This document shows, piece by piece, positions 38,922 to 48,731 of a stretch of 64,000 nucleotides of DNA; positions within the stretch are counted from its first letter, which is position 1; each line of letters starts with the position of its first letter. A program made the translations under genes and the position numbers. This stretch comes from Strigamia acuminata (lineage: Eukaryota > Arthropoda > Chilopoda > Geophilomorpha > Linotaeniidae). The stretch lies in assembly GCA_949358305.1 (NCBI GenBank), contig OX442314.1, positions 38,041,211-38,105,210 on the forward strand, given 5' to 3'. The notes below the pieces were generated by a model. The model was not told where the DNA came from. It worked only from the letters and a program-made list of their open reading frames with translations, and ran no database searches.

Positions 38922-40735
38922 ATCCAGTGCATAGATTTGGTCTGACCCCACGCAAAATTGCCAAACGAGACGGAAGTAATTTAACGCATGACGAACAAGA
39001 GCAGATTAGGCGAATGGTGTTCGGCCACAGAAACGATATCGCTCAACTAAAAAAAGATTTTAACGTCGGAATACCAGACCCGGCAGCTGCAGGCACTGCT
39101 ACGCTTATGGATGATATGAAATCTCGAGTTGACGATCATATTAAACAGAGTTTAGAGCACGATGTGCGAGTTAAAGCAAACATAGATGCACATAAGACAG
39201 AAATAGCTGACGAAATAGAGCAAATCAAACAGAGTTTACAGGATGATGGACAAATTAAGGCTGAAATGACTGCAGAAATAGAGCACATCAAACAGAGTTT
39301 ACAGGATGATGTGCAAATTCAAGCGAGCATAGATGCACATAAGGCTGAAATGACTGCAGAAATAGAACGCATCAAACAGAGTTTACAGGATGATGAGCGA
39401 GTTAAAGCAATGATAGAAACATATAAGGCTGAAATAATTGCGGAAATAGAGCACAACAAACAGAGTTTGCAGGATGATGAGCGAGTTAAAGCAATGCTAG
39501 ATACACATAAGGCCGAAATGGCTGCAGAAATCGTACATATTAAACAGAGTTTACAAGATGATGAGCAAATTAAAGCAATGCTAGATACATATAAGGCTAA
39601 AATAATCTCAGAAACAGAGCAGAAACAGAGTTTACAAGATGATGAGCAAGTTAAAGCAATGCTAGATGCACATGAAGCTGAAATGATTGCAAAAATAGAA
39701 TTCATCAAACGGAGTTTTCAGGATGATGGGCAAATTAAAGCAATGCTAAATGCACTTAAGACTGAAATGGCTATAAAAATAGAAACCATCAAATATAGTT
39801 TACAGGACAATGAACAAATTAAAGCAATGCTAGAAGAATATAAGTTTGAAATGACTGCAGAAATAGAGGACATTAAACAAAGTTCACAGGACAATGAGCA
39901 AATTAAAGCAATGCTAGAAGCATTTAAGGCTGAAATGGCTGAAGAAATAGAGCGCATCAAACAGAGTTTACAGTATGATGTGAAAATTAAAGCAATGCTA
40001 ATATTGGCTGCAGAAATACAGCGCATCAAACAGAGTTTACAGGATGATGGGAGAATTAAAGCGAGCATAGATGCACATAAGGCAGAAATGACTGCAGAAA
40101 TAGAGCACATCAAACAGAGTTTACAAGATGATGAGCGAGTTAAAGCGATGCTAGATGCATATAAGATTGAAATGGCTACAGAAATAGAACACATCAAACA
40201 GACAATACAGATTAATGCGGATGAACAGAGTTTACAAGATGATGTGCAAATTACAGCAATGCATGAAGTGAATGCAGAACTAGAGCACATCAGACAAGTT
40301 GAAAAATATATTGTGAAATTTGAAAATTATCATCCACCCAGCATAGCAGATTCCCACTATTTTTACGGGAAAGGAGAAATACTTTTTTTCACTGATGAAA
40401 TAGAAACATCATTTTTTTCAACATTTAGAAGATGTGAAATTACAAGTATAGAAGTTATGCCACGCGGCATGCATAAAACGGATGTACATGCAGAAGTTCC
40501 CATTAATAACATAGGAATTTTTTATATGGATTTGGAGGAACCCTTGGTACCCGTTCTGATTGCTGAGATTGACCTCGTTAGAGGTACAGGTAAGTTACTC
40601 TGGAAACAAGTTTGCAATCCTCCGGTAAAAATAAAAGCTCAACAAATGCTCTTTATTGTAGGACAACCAAAAGAATTTGATAAAATACCAGGAACGTATC
40701 AAGTGTTTGTTCACTTTAATTTGTTTAATGATTAA
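38882..40735 (+). CDS. Fibre-like protein: coiled-coil shaft with C-terminal globular head
   Basis: 617 residues from the ATG at 38882, chosen because TATTAAAAAAATG immediately precedes it. The N-terminal ~85 residues form a tail; then about 15 repeats of a 28-residue (four-heptad) unit with core I-K-Q-S-L-Q-D-D, a few shortened to 21-27 residues. The last ~145 residues (from ~F-E-N-Y-H-P-P) lack the repeat and look beta-rich. Tail, repetitive shaft and terminal head recall adenovirus fibre or phage tail spikes, so a trimeric receptor-binding protein is a fair guess. No homologue was recognised for the head. Confidence 0.75.
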   Translation: MGSVNKARDDFHLNPVHRFGLTPRKIAKRDGSNLTHDEQEQIRRMVFGHRNDIAQLKKDFNVGIPDPAAAGTATLMDDMKSRVDDHIKQSLEHDVRVKANIDAHKTEIADEIEQIKQSLQDDGQIKAEMTAEIEHIKQSLQDDVQIQASIDAHKAEMTAEIERIKQSLQDDERVKAMIETYKAEIIAEIEHNKQSLQDDERVKAMLDTHKAEMAAEIVHIKQSLQDDEQIKAMLDTYKAKIISETEQKQSLQDDEQVKAMLDAHEAEMIAKIEFIKRSFQDDGQIKAMLNALKTEMAIKIETIKYSLQDNEQIKAMLEEYKFEMTAEIEDIKQSSQDNEQIKAMLEAFKAEMAEEIERIKQSLQYDVKIKAMLILAAEIQRIKQSLQDDGRIKASIDAHKAEMTAEIEHIKQSLQDDERVKAMLDAYKIEMATEIEHIKQTIQINADEQSLQDDVQITAMHEVNAELEHIRQVEKYIVKFENYHPPSIADSHYFYGKGEILFFTDEIETSFFSTFRRCEITSIEVMPRGMHKTDVHAEVPINNIGIFYMDLEEPLVPVLIAEIDLVRGTGKLLWKQVCNPPVKIKAQQMLFIVGQPKEFDKIPGTYQVFVHFNLFND

Positions 40736-40739
40736 CATT

Positions 40740-43700
40740 TTATTCAACATAACCATAAGCCTTTGTGTGAATACAATCATCTAATATCACTCGTTTCTTG
40801 TCTTTCGCTAATAATGCCAATTTGTCCACCTCGACCGTTGTGAGAACATGCAGTTTCGATTTGATCGTTTCAAATTTCAATCTGTGGGCCTCCCGTTCTC
40901 CGAACAATATCTTCTTGTACGCCTCCAAGTCCAGCTCTTGCTCCACGACGGCCTTCTTTATGCCTTTACATCGCATGCTCGTTTTCCCGTTCACGTTATA
41001 AGCGTAACATTTGGCTCTTAGCCCTACAAACTCTTCTATCGGCTCGCCGGCAGTCTCGTCTTTGAAGCATCCTATTACACGCCTGTTCCTGCCATCAGGT
41101 GGGTCGTAATTAGACAGATCCATCACTTCTGGTATTTCTTCTCTGAAGAACGAGTAGACTGACGGAGCTTCTATTTCATACATCAAACTATCCGTATCCG
41201 TCATCAGCAATCTCAGCTTGTCTGAGAATTTTTTTTTCATGACGTTGTAATGAAAGTCATATAGCAAGCATTTAGACAAGTCCAGGATAGTTAATCCGCT
41301 GTAAATAGGTTTGTCTAACGTCAATTCCAGCTTTCGGCGTTCAACCAAAATCAGATCTTTATTTAAAACTTTAAATCCTTTGAAACCGGCGTGGTTGAGG
41401 TGTTTATCCCAGTCTTTCTGATTATTCACCAGATAAAATTGTCTATATTTCCTCACGTCTTGCAAGGTTTTTCCAAAGACCGAGTTGTTAGAGAGTTTCG
41501 CCAATTCCTGCTCAAAATCACTGGTAGCGGACTTCCGTTTCTCAATATTCAGTTCGATATACTTGGCCAGCCACGGTTTTTGCTCAAACGTCAGCACTTT
41601 TTTTATTTTCATCAACCTCATGCCCAGGGACAAGTACAATTGCAGAGCTCTGTAATGCAGAATGTAATTACAACGACCTTGCAAATGCGGAATTAATCTG
41701 GGACAAGTGTCGTCCGCAGAACGTATCATTTCCGGAGCCAAAGGCAGACAATTGTGGGACAAGTGCAGTTCTTGCGGATATCCCAAATCCACTTCCAAGA
41801 TGCACCCCGTCGTATCGTTCTCTCCCATTTTCAAAATCCTTTCTTGCGTCCATTCGGCTAAATTATTGTCGAAGGCAAACTTTCCAACAGGTAACGGTTT
41901 GCTCATTGCCCAGGAATACATGGAATTTGCATCCAAATAGACGATGTAACTCTCTGGTTTCTCACAATCGTACCCCGATGCCAGAAGAGGATTATTAGCT
42001 TTGGCGTAGCGTTGACTGATCGTGGCAACACCGCCTCTTATTCCTTGTTCGACAAACATGTACATATCTGGATCAGACAGAAGTTCCAATTTAACTTTGG
42101 TGATGAGCAGCGCCGCGTCCCAAGACAGACTCGGAAACGTGATATAATGACAGGGGTCTAGCTTGTAATGATTCAAACACATTTTCCTAAACTGTTCGAA
42201 TATATCCGCCAACAACAGAGTGTCGGTCTTCAGATATAAATCGTGATATTCGCCCATGTTTTTAATTCCCAACGCTTTCCAAACTAACTGGGCATATTGG
42301 TAATCGTCGTCGGATATGTTCTCAAATTCTTCTATCGGCGGAAGTTTATCTTCTTGAAATTTTGACCAACCGGTCATATATCTGTAAGGGTATACTCCTT
42401 TCCTCTTAGGAAAATCAATTTCCTCGCCCTTAAACTCGCTTCGAAAGACAACAAACTGCGACTTCTCTAGATTTTTAGCCAAATTGGATAAACTGCTCGC
42501 GAGAAATTGAAAACTATCCAAGAATTTTAACGTAACTTTACGGGGCACTTTTGGATCATCGCTGGTATTGATTCTCAGCGTGAAAGATTTGTATAATTCC
42601 GAGTTTTCGGCGATGACGGTCACTTTTTCTGTCTCGACGGTCAAATGTGGGAATATCAAATGAAAATCATACCTTTTCCCATTATGGAAAACTACCGGCA
42701 CAGATCTCCGCCAATGGTAGTTGAGGTTACATTTGCCGTGTGCGGCTCCGCGAAACTTTCCAGTGAAATGGTTGTGATCCAAGACTTTAGTCCATCCTTC
42801 AGCTTTGGAGAACTCGCCATCGCATAAGAAACAAGTTGTTGCATTTCTAAATGCGTTCCATTCAAATGGAGTCATCATTTTGGTATTGAATTGTCTTTCC
42901 AATTGGGAAAATTGACAAACCACGGCTTTAATTTCTGCACGCAACGATTGCAAAAAATGATCGACGGCATCCGGACCTCTGTACAGCTGTAACGGTCTGG
43001 AATAAGCTTCGTTCTCCGTGCACACCACTTTAAACGAATAACCACACGGCTCGTGAGAATTAATGGTGATCGAATGTAAAGTGGGTTTGATCTCCACTTC
43101 AGGCACTAAGAATGCCTCAAAATCAGCGTAGCAAACGTACGGTACAGGATATTTTTTTTTTTCACTCTTGAACGTACAGATCGTTCCTTCTTCGGGGCAT
43201 TTAGTGGCGGAGGGAGTGTTTTTTCCGCAGTATCGTTTATGCTTAACAAGCACTTTAGCGCTGGAATACCCGTTCATACAGTTCATGCAATAATACCTCT
43301 TGTGGCCATCACCGACGCTCATGAGTCGTGAGAAATCCTTGATCCACATGTAATGATTTTGTTTCTTCAGTAGATTAATAGTGGTAAGGCGGTTTGTCTG
43401 AATATTCACTTTTATCGGGACAATCCGTGACGTGGGCAGCAACTCGAATACATTAATGTTCAAACTTTCATTTCGTCTTTCAAACGTAAGCACTTCTTTC
43501 GGCCCCACGGGAAAAACTAGCCCTTCGAGGTTGAGTTTGTCCAAAAACTGTACGTAATATCCCACTCTGCTAACATGGTCGGGCGCCGGATATAAGGCAG
43601 CCAATATGGACCACAAAAAACTTTTTTGATCAGAGTTCTGGACATTTACAACGGCCTTTTTGCTGCGCAGATGTTCATCCAGTTCCTGATAGGACGATTC

Positions 43701-44756
43701 TTCGGGAACGGAGTGGAATACTGTCAGGTGTTTGTCTCTACCCACAATGTTCTTGAATTGGTTGTCGCAGTAGTGACACGGAAAATAACCAAGCAAACGT
43801 TTTAGATTCCTCACAAGTCCGTAGCAATTGTTTCCATAGAAGAATAGATCAACGTGATGTTTCCTGTTTCTGTGTACGCTCACGTATCTTTGCACGCGAT
43901 TGCTGACCCAAAAATAAATAGTCACTTCGATATCAGGATTCTGCAACTGGAATTTTTCTACGTTTCTGTAAGTCAATGGAAATTCAAAGCTTTGCAAATT
44001 CAATTCGTGCTCATACTTCAAGTAATTTGGTACATGTTCGGGATGATTAGCTGTAGGATGTATACATGCAAGAACGGCCCAAACAAAAGACTTTTGCAAC
44101 TCAATTTTAAAAGTCAAAACCGCTTTCTTATTGCGAATGACGACCGGTAAATCGTTTTTCATACTCAACGGAATTGTCGGAACATCTTTATACCACCCAC
44201 CTTTCTGGTGTAAAGCACCAAAACCAATTTTAATCTCGTCCACACAAAGGTAATATAAATAGTCGTGAGTTTCGACAAATTCGGCATTTTGTATGGCCAG
44301 TTCTTTTGCAGCCGAATCCAGAATGTGGTCAACATCGTCCGAATGCATCACGAACGGATCGGCCAGGTACCATTTATGAAGATCAGTCGACGAGTTCAGG
44401 GAATGCCGATATCTCAATAGCATCATAACGCTCACTTTGCACGAATTCATGTCAGCTGCAACTTCTGCTGCCAATGCACGGATGTTTGGAGTGGCATCTT
44501 TCATCACGTCTTCTATGTCAAAAATCCTTTCGTCAAATTCGACAATGTACTCACGCACTTGGCTGTCAAAGATATTTTTGAAAAGGTAATACGGACGTGG
44601 CTCAATGTTCACAAAATCATCATATTCTCGGCATTTCGCCAAGAGTTGTTCCAACTTGATGTTTAACTTGAAATCCTTAGATAAATGTCCATTTTCTCTT
44701 TTTCCTTTCAAAAACTCAACGCATTTCTTGTTTTTGTATCTATTCATTTGAAGCAC
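40740..44756 (-). CDS. Protein-primed DNA polymerase B of the Polinton
   Basis: 1,338 residues. The N-terminal extension has two C2H2-like fingers (C-H-Y-C-D-N ... H-L-T-V-F-H near residue 330 and C-M-N-C ... H-K-R-Y-C near 480). The exonuclease motif Y-A-D-F-E is near 555. An embedded endonuclease VII-like zinc module (C-F-L-C-D, D-H-N-H-F-T-G, R-G-A-A-H, C-N-L) is near 640-685. Polymerase motif A Y-L-D-A-N-S-M-Y is near 942, motif B K-L-S-N-N-S-V-F-G near 1088, motif C T-D-T-D-S near 1185. It replicates the element from a protein primer at the inverted repeats. All motifs are present and the frame is intact. Confidence 0.95.
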   Translation of the reverse strand: MLQMNRYKNKKCVEFLKGKRENGHLSKDFKLNIKLEQLLAKCREYDDFVNIEPRPYYLFKNIFDSQVREYIVEFDERIFDIEDVMKDATPNIRALAAEVAADMNSCKVSVMMLLRYRHSLNSSTDLHKWYLADPFVMHSDDVDHILDSAAKELAIQNAEFVETHDYLYYLCVDEIKIGFGALHQKGGWYKDVPTIPLSMKNDLPVVIRNKKAVLTFKIELQKSFVWAVLACIHPTANHPEHVPNYLKYEHELNLQSFEFPLTYRNVEKFQLQNPDIEVTIYFWVSNRVQRYVSVHRNRKHHVDLFFYGNNCYGLVRNLKRLLGYFPCHYCDNQFKNIVGRDKHLTVFHSVPEESSYQELDEHLRSKKAVVNVQNSDQKSFLWSILAALYPAPDHVSRVGYYVQFLDKLNLEGLVFPVGPKEVLTFERRNESLNINVFELLPTSRIVPIKVNIQTNRLTTINLLKKQNHYMWIKDFSRLMSVGDGHKRYYCMNCMNGYSSAKVLVKHKRYCGKNTPSATKCPEEGTICTFKSEKKKYPVPYVCYADFEAFLVPEVEIKPTLHSITINSHEPCGYSFKVVCTENEAYSRPLQLYRGPDAVDHFLQSLRAEIKAVVCQFSQLERQFNTKMMTPFEWNAFRNATTCFLCDGEFSKAEGWTKVLDHNHFTGKFRGAAHGKCNLNYHWRRSVPVVFHNGKRYDFHLIFPHLTVETEKVTVIAENSELYKSFTLRINTSDDPKVPRKVTLKFLDSFQFLASSLSNLAKNLEKSQFVVFRSEFKGEEIDFPKRKGVYPYRYMTGWSKFQEDKLPPIEEFENISDDDYQYAQLVWKALGIKNMGEYHDLYLKTDTLLLADIFEQFRKMCLNHYKLDPCHYITFPSLSWDAALLITKVKLELLSDPDMYMFVEQGIRGGVATISQRYAKANNPLLASGYDCEKPESYIVYLDANSMYSWAMSKPLPVGKFAFDNNLAEWTQERILKMGENDTTGCILEVDLGYPQELHLSHNCLPLAPEMIRSADDTCPRLIPHLQGRCNYILHYRALQLYLSLGMRLMKIKKVLTFEQKPWLAKYIELNIEKRKSATSDFEQELAKLSNNSVFGKTLQDVRKYRQFYLVNNQKDWDKHLNHAGFKGFKVLNKDLILVERRKLELTLDKPIYSGLTILDLSKCLLYDFHYNVMKKKFSDKLRLLMTDTDSLMYEIEAPSVYSFFREEIPEVMDLSNYDPPDGRNRRVIGCFKDETAGEPIEEFVGLRAKCYAYNVNGKTSMRCKGIKKAVVEQELDLEAYKKILFGEREAHRLKFETIKSKLHVLTTVEVDKLALLAKDKKRVILDDCIHTKAYGYVE

Positions 44757-45415
44757 AGAGCGAATCTAAATGGATTTTCATTTTTTATATAAAAGTATTT
44801 TGAAAAATTAGAAATTTGGGCATAGGTTTTCCACTCCTTCATGATTCAGAGTCATTGATCAACTGAAAAAATTCTGATTCATTTATATACACAAATAAAA
44901 AATAAGTATAAATATAAATGCAGAAAACTATTTAAAATAAAATACAATTTAAAAAGATGAAATTGTTAAAAGGTTAAATTGATTTAATTAAAATTTCCTA
45001 AATAAAAATTTTATTTGTAAATAAAAATGTTAAATGCTATTAATGTTGAAATGTATTAAAACTATTTTAAATGAGAATTCATTTGATTTTTTTTCTGGTG
45101 GAATGTTTTAATACATTTTAACTTTTAGAATTACACTTGCCTATTAACTAGGCCACATTTGAAAATAAAAAATTTCCTCCAGGCAAATGAATTCTCATTT
45201 AAACTTGTTTTAATACATTTCAACAGTAATAGCATTAAACATTTTCATTTACAAATACAAATAAAAAATAAGTAGAAATATAAATGCAGAAAACTATTTC
45301 AAATAAAATACAATTTAAAATGAAATTGTTAAAAGGTTAAATTGTTTTAATTAAAATGTTTAATGCTATTAATATTGAATTGTATTAAACCAATTTTAAA
45401 TAAGAATTCATTTCA
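44757..45415. repeat. AT-rich right subterminal region of the Polinton
   Basis: Two diverged copies of a ~190-bp block (about 44885-45060 and 45240-45400) share GCAGAAAACTATTT and GAAATTGTTAAAAGG words; they resemble the inner part of the inverted repeat. No ORF. Confidence 0.7.
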
Positions 45416-45665
45416 TTTTTCTGATGGATTGTTTTAATACATTTTAACTTTTAGAATTACACATTTTCATTTACAAATAAAAATTAAAAATAAGTATAAA
45501 TATAAATACAGAAGCGTGCGGGACAACCTAACATAACCTAACCTAAACATTCCCATTCTCCCGCCCTCGAACCACTTCCTCATTTTAACCTTTTTTAATT
45601 TTTGAGCTGAAATCATGGATTGCCCATTTAGTGTGTGGCACCACGGAACCATTTCTCCAACAACA
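45416..45665 (-). repeat. Right terminal inverted repeat of the Polinton
   Basis: Complement of 28231-28480; ends CAACAACA at 45665, followed by the AAGTTC duplication (45666-45671). Confidence 0.93.
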
Positions 45666-45854
45666 AAGTTCTTAGATTATGTTTAACATATACTAGTATT
45701 ATGGTACATGGAAGCAGGTAGTTTAATACAAGCTATTGTGCAAATGTGACTTCAACAATTTTTACAATAAACATCATGCAGGTCAACTAGTGTGGCTTTA
45801 TATGACTAAAGAAAGAAATAAAATATAGTAAATGATTTTTTTACAAAAGAAATG

Positions 45855-46261
45855 TTAAAATAAAATTACGTGACTAAAAAATGCATCCATAGACTGCGTA
45901 TTGTCGGGATATAGCCTCTTAACGCATTCAACAAGTTGAATGGGCAACTTAACTTCCATTTTGATGGCTTTCTTGCGCTGAGTTAAAGAAATTTTATGAC
46001 ACATAAATGTAATCAAACACTGTTTATTTTATCACAACTCACTTTAATTTGTTTTGCCACCATCCTAGCAATTTTCACGCGGATTTCAAAATCAGTTTTA
46101 ACCTCTCTGTTAAACTGCAGCAGAAATTCCTCAAGTTCAATCGGAAGATGTGTACTGGAAATAAAAAGACTGATCGATGGAAACAATAGCCGTCGAAACC
46201 ATTACCCCGCTTCTTCAAAGTCATCACGCAATTGTCCAAGGTTTATTTCAGCATCAACCAT
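45855..46261 (-). CDS. Small three-exon gene, copy 1 (96 aa, unknown function)
   Basis: Exons on the minus strand: 46261-46206, 46154-46043 and 45977-45855. Introns of 51 and 65 bases have GT-AG ends (GTAATG..CAG and GTGAGT..CAG). Joined, they give 96 residues with an uninterrupted frame: an acidic start (M-V-D-A-E-I-N), helical middle (E-E-F-L-L-Q-F-N-R-E-V) and I-A-R-M-V-A-K-Q-I-K before the last exon. The same structure at 49922-50323 keeps the same splice positions. I do not recognise the family. It lies head to head with BTB2, its ATG ~160 bases from that gene's TATA box, so both may share a promoter. Confidence 0.75.
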
Positions 46262-46419
46262 ATTTTATCACTTTGCACATGCGCAAATTCAATCTCCCAA
46301 ACACGATTATAGTTATTTGTCACCGAAATAATTCATCATTATTATTTTAAACGTCGCGATTACGTTCGAAATTCCACGGCAAAAAAAACGTCAACCGAAC
46401 ATCGTGTTTTATTCATATC

Positions 46420-46427
46420 TATATAAA
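46420..46427 (+). promoter_or_regulatory. TATA box of BTB2
   Basis: TATATAAA; transcription should begin near 46450, after the ATG at 46429, which makes 46474 the likely start codon. The same place in the BTB3 copy reads TATATGAC. Confidence 0.6.
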
Positions 46428-46473
46428 GATGATTCGCACTTTCCTTATTACAATATTCACTTGTAGTTGTGCA

Positions 46474-47985
46474 ATGGCTTCCGCTTCAAACGATCTCGTC
46501 ACCATCGAAACCAAACAAGGCTGCGTGTACGTGCGCAAACAATCGCTCGTGGCAAACAGCAGATATTTCGCGCGCATGTTCACCGCCGGCATGCTGGAAA
46601 CGCGAACCAACATCGTCAAGCTGAAACACGTCTCTTTCGAAGCCGTCGCGACCATCGTCGATTTTATCAACCGGGATGCCAGAAACACGGTCGAAGACGT
46701 CGACCTGCTGCTGGAAATCATCGAAAACACGCATTTGATGGAACTCTACGTCGTTTTCGACTTTTATTGGCACTCGTTGGTGCGCCATCGCGTCGTGACG
46801 AACTCACACGATTTTTGCACCGTTTTCGACTTGCTCCACTTCTACGCCTACGATCGAGGCACGAAAATCGTGTTCGACGTTCTTTGGAACAACTTAGGCG
46901 CTGTCAACGATGAAGTTGTCCGCCAAATGAGCGAAACGCAATTAACAGAGTTCTTGGAGCACGTCAAGTACCGTCCGTCCACCGAAGACTTTGTCGACTT
47001 CCTGCTCAAGTGGGCGTCGGTTGACGAAGTCGGGCGGTTGGACAAGGTCGTCGCATTAATCCGAGGTGTCGATTTGACCTCCCTGACGAAAAACTATTTG
47101 CAAAACATCCACTTGAATCTGCTCGTCGTCAAAACCCGGACGTTGCGATCGCTTTTCGTGAAAGAAGAAGCCAACCGGTTTGGCGGCAGAATTCCCAAGG
47201 AGAAAATCGTAATCCGAGTGTGCACGTACAACCCCACCTCGCGACGACTCGCGCGAATTACTTACAAGTTTGAACTGGACCGTAAGGAGGAGGACAACTG
47301 GTGCGAAGAACACGCGTGGTCATCCGCTCCGGACAATAGTTTAACCGCGTGGAAGTGCGTGCTTTTCCCCGGAAACGGGGAGTACATGTTTCCGGTGGGC
47401 GAAAATAGGGGTCGTACGGGTCGCATTTCGTACTCCGTGTACAAATTCGACGGTTTGTGTCGGCTGGCGAGTAAAACTTGGGGCATAAAGGAGAAAGACG
47501 ACGACGCGAGGGTTTTGCGAAGGATGTTGCATCAGACGGTTCGAACTATGGTTCCGGTGGGAGTGGTTTTGCAGCTGGAGAAGTATGGGTTGGGAGATGT
47601 TGGGGATGGGACGACGGAAGATGTTGATTTAGATGTGTTTTATTCTGTTTGGGAGAAAGCGGTTGTTCGCAAGCCGCACTTTGGGATGGCGAGTGTTAGG
47701 TGTCGTTGTTTTGGGCGGGTGTGCAAGTGGAAGTATTGTTTTCTTCACGATTCGGATGTGTTGGTTTATTATCATTTGAAGAGTAGGGAGTGGAAAGAGA
47801 AGAAGGTTGAGGAGTTGAAAGGGTGTTTGGTGTTGTTTGGAAATTGCGATTTGGGGTTTTTGTTGGTGTTGGATGGAAATGCGTTGTGGGCGTATTATGT
47901 CAAGAGTGGGAAGTGGACTAAGTTTACGAGGCGGGAGTTCAGTGGTGAAGATTCAAATTATTTTGGGCTGTGTCGTATGGATTGA
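46474..47985 (+). CDS. BTB/BACK-domain protein (BTB2)
   Basis: Intronless, 503 residues from the ATG at 46474 (G at -3 and +4; the upstream in-frame ATG lies in the TATA box). The BTB domain (~residues 5-95: V-T-I-E-T-K-Q-G, S-R-Y-F-A-R-M-F, F-E-A-V-A-T-I-V-D-F-I) is followed by a BACK-like helical region to ~210 and a beta-rich C-terminal half with W-K-Y-C-F-L-H-D-S-D-type strands. It is a likely Cullin-3 adaptor. The coding sequence is intact, unlike the duplicate at 50542. Confidence 0.85.
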   Translation: MASASNDLVTIETKQGCVYVRKQSLVANSRYFARMFTAGMLETRTNIVKLKHVSFEAVATIVDFINRDARNTVEDVDLLLEIIENTHLMELYVVFDFYWHSLVRHRVVTNSHDFCTVFDLLHFYAYDRGTKIVFDVLWNNLGAVNDEVVRQMSETQLTEFLEHVKYRPSTEDFVDFLLKWASVDEVGRLDKVVALIRGVDLTSLTKNYLQNIHLNLLVVKTRTLRSLFVKEEANRFGGRIPKEKIVIRVCTYNPTSRRLARITYKFELDRKEEDNWCEEHAWSSAPDNSLTAWKCVLFPGNGEYMFPVGENRGRTGRISYSVYKFDGLCRLASKTWGIKEKDDDARVLRRMLHQTVRTMVPVGVVLQLEKYGLGDVGDGTTEDVDLDVFYSVWEKAVVRKPHFGMASVRCRCFGRVCKWKYCFLHDSDVLVYYHLKSREWKEKKVEELKGCLVLFGNCDLGFLLVLDGNALWAYYVKSGKWTKFTRREFSGEDSNYFGLCRMD

Positions 47986-48076
47986 AAATTGAAAATGATT
48001 CTATTCTTTGACTACTAGTATTTCATGTCAGGAGTGTGGCAAAAATTAACGAGTTTGAATTCAAAAGTAGTGAGTA

Positions 48077-48576
48077 TAGGGTTTCTCAAAATTGGGACTT
48101 TTGGAAAAACCGGTATTTTTGTATTCAATATTCATAAAACCGGTAAACGGGTATTTTTCGGAAAAAAGTAAAATAAAATAGCTACAATGTTAAATATTTT
48201 TATTTTAATCGTAATGTAGAAGTTTGATGAATATGGGGTTTTGTTATCAGGTGTTGAAATTGAAGTGTCTTTTTTTTTTTTTTTAAATTGATCAATTGAG
48301 TTTAAAAGATTAAGAAATTCAATAATTCTCATTTTTATGTTAAAAGATCGATAATTTTTCATTTTTATATGGAAAAAAAAATTAATTTCTAATTTTTACA
48401 TATAAAAATCGATAAATTCAAGTTTCAAGCTAAAAAAAGAGACAAATTCATATTTTTAAGTTAAAAAATCGTAACTTTGCATTTTTATGTACCAATACCG
48501 AAATAAAGACCGTATTCGGTATTTTTTGAAAAATACCGATTTTTTTATACCGGTAAATACCGGTAGAGAAACCTTA
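48077..48576. mobile_element. hAT-like non-autonomous element, ~500 bp
   Basis: Ends TAGGGTTTCTC and GAGAAACCTTA form imperfect inverted repeats, with TGAGTA directly outside both (48071-48076 and 48577-48582). Inside, ACCGGT palindromes and ATACCG words recur near both ends. No coding sequence. The superfamily is a guess from the ends. Confidence 0.6.
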
Positions 48577-48731
48577 TGAGTACAGAAAGGAATTTCATGA
48601 AAAATGTTGTTTTTATTTTGAGTTTTTAAATGTGTAATTTTTTTTATTGTTTGTTCCGATCTTTCACGTAAATATATGGAATTTAAAAGAAAAAAATTCT
48701 CAAAAAACGGTTTTTGAGATCAAAATTGGTC

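Larger units (their letters stand above)
28231..45665. mobile_element. Polinton/Maverick DNA transposon or virus-like element, 17,435 bp
   Basis: The element is bounded by 250-bp inverted repeats with TG...CA ends and a 6-bp duplication. It encodes the diagnostic set: protein-primed DNA polymerase B, retroviral-type integrase, adenain-like protease, packaging ATPase, and major and minor capsid proteins, plus PLA2, zinc ribbon, pX-like and fibre-like genes. Polintons replicate by their own polymerase, insert with their integrase, and are thought able to form virions (adintoviruses). Most genes are open. A frame break in the minor capsid gene and the absence of a clear ATG for protease 2 suggest that this copy cannot make particles alone. 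Confidence 0.96.

Noticed and set aside
39319-40290. Long antisense serine/cysteine-rich ORFs opposite the fibre-like gene
   Set aside because: They mirror the 84-base repeat of the real gene; composition is an artefact of the repeat.
46467-46913. Arg/His-rich ORF in another frame of BTB2 (and its copy at 50499)
   Set aside because: Alternative frame of a clear BTB coding region, conserved only because of the duplication.
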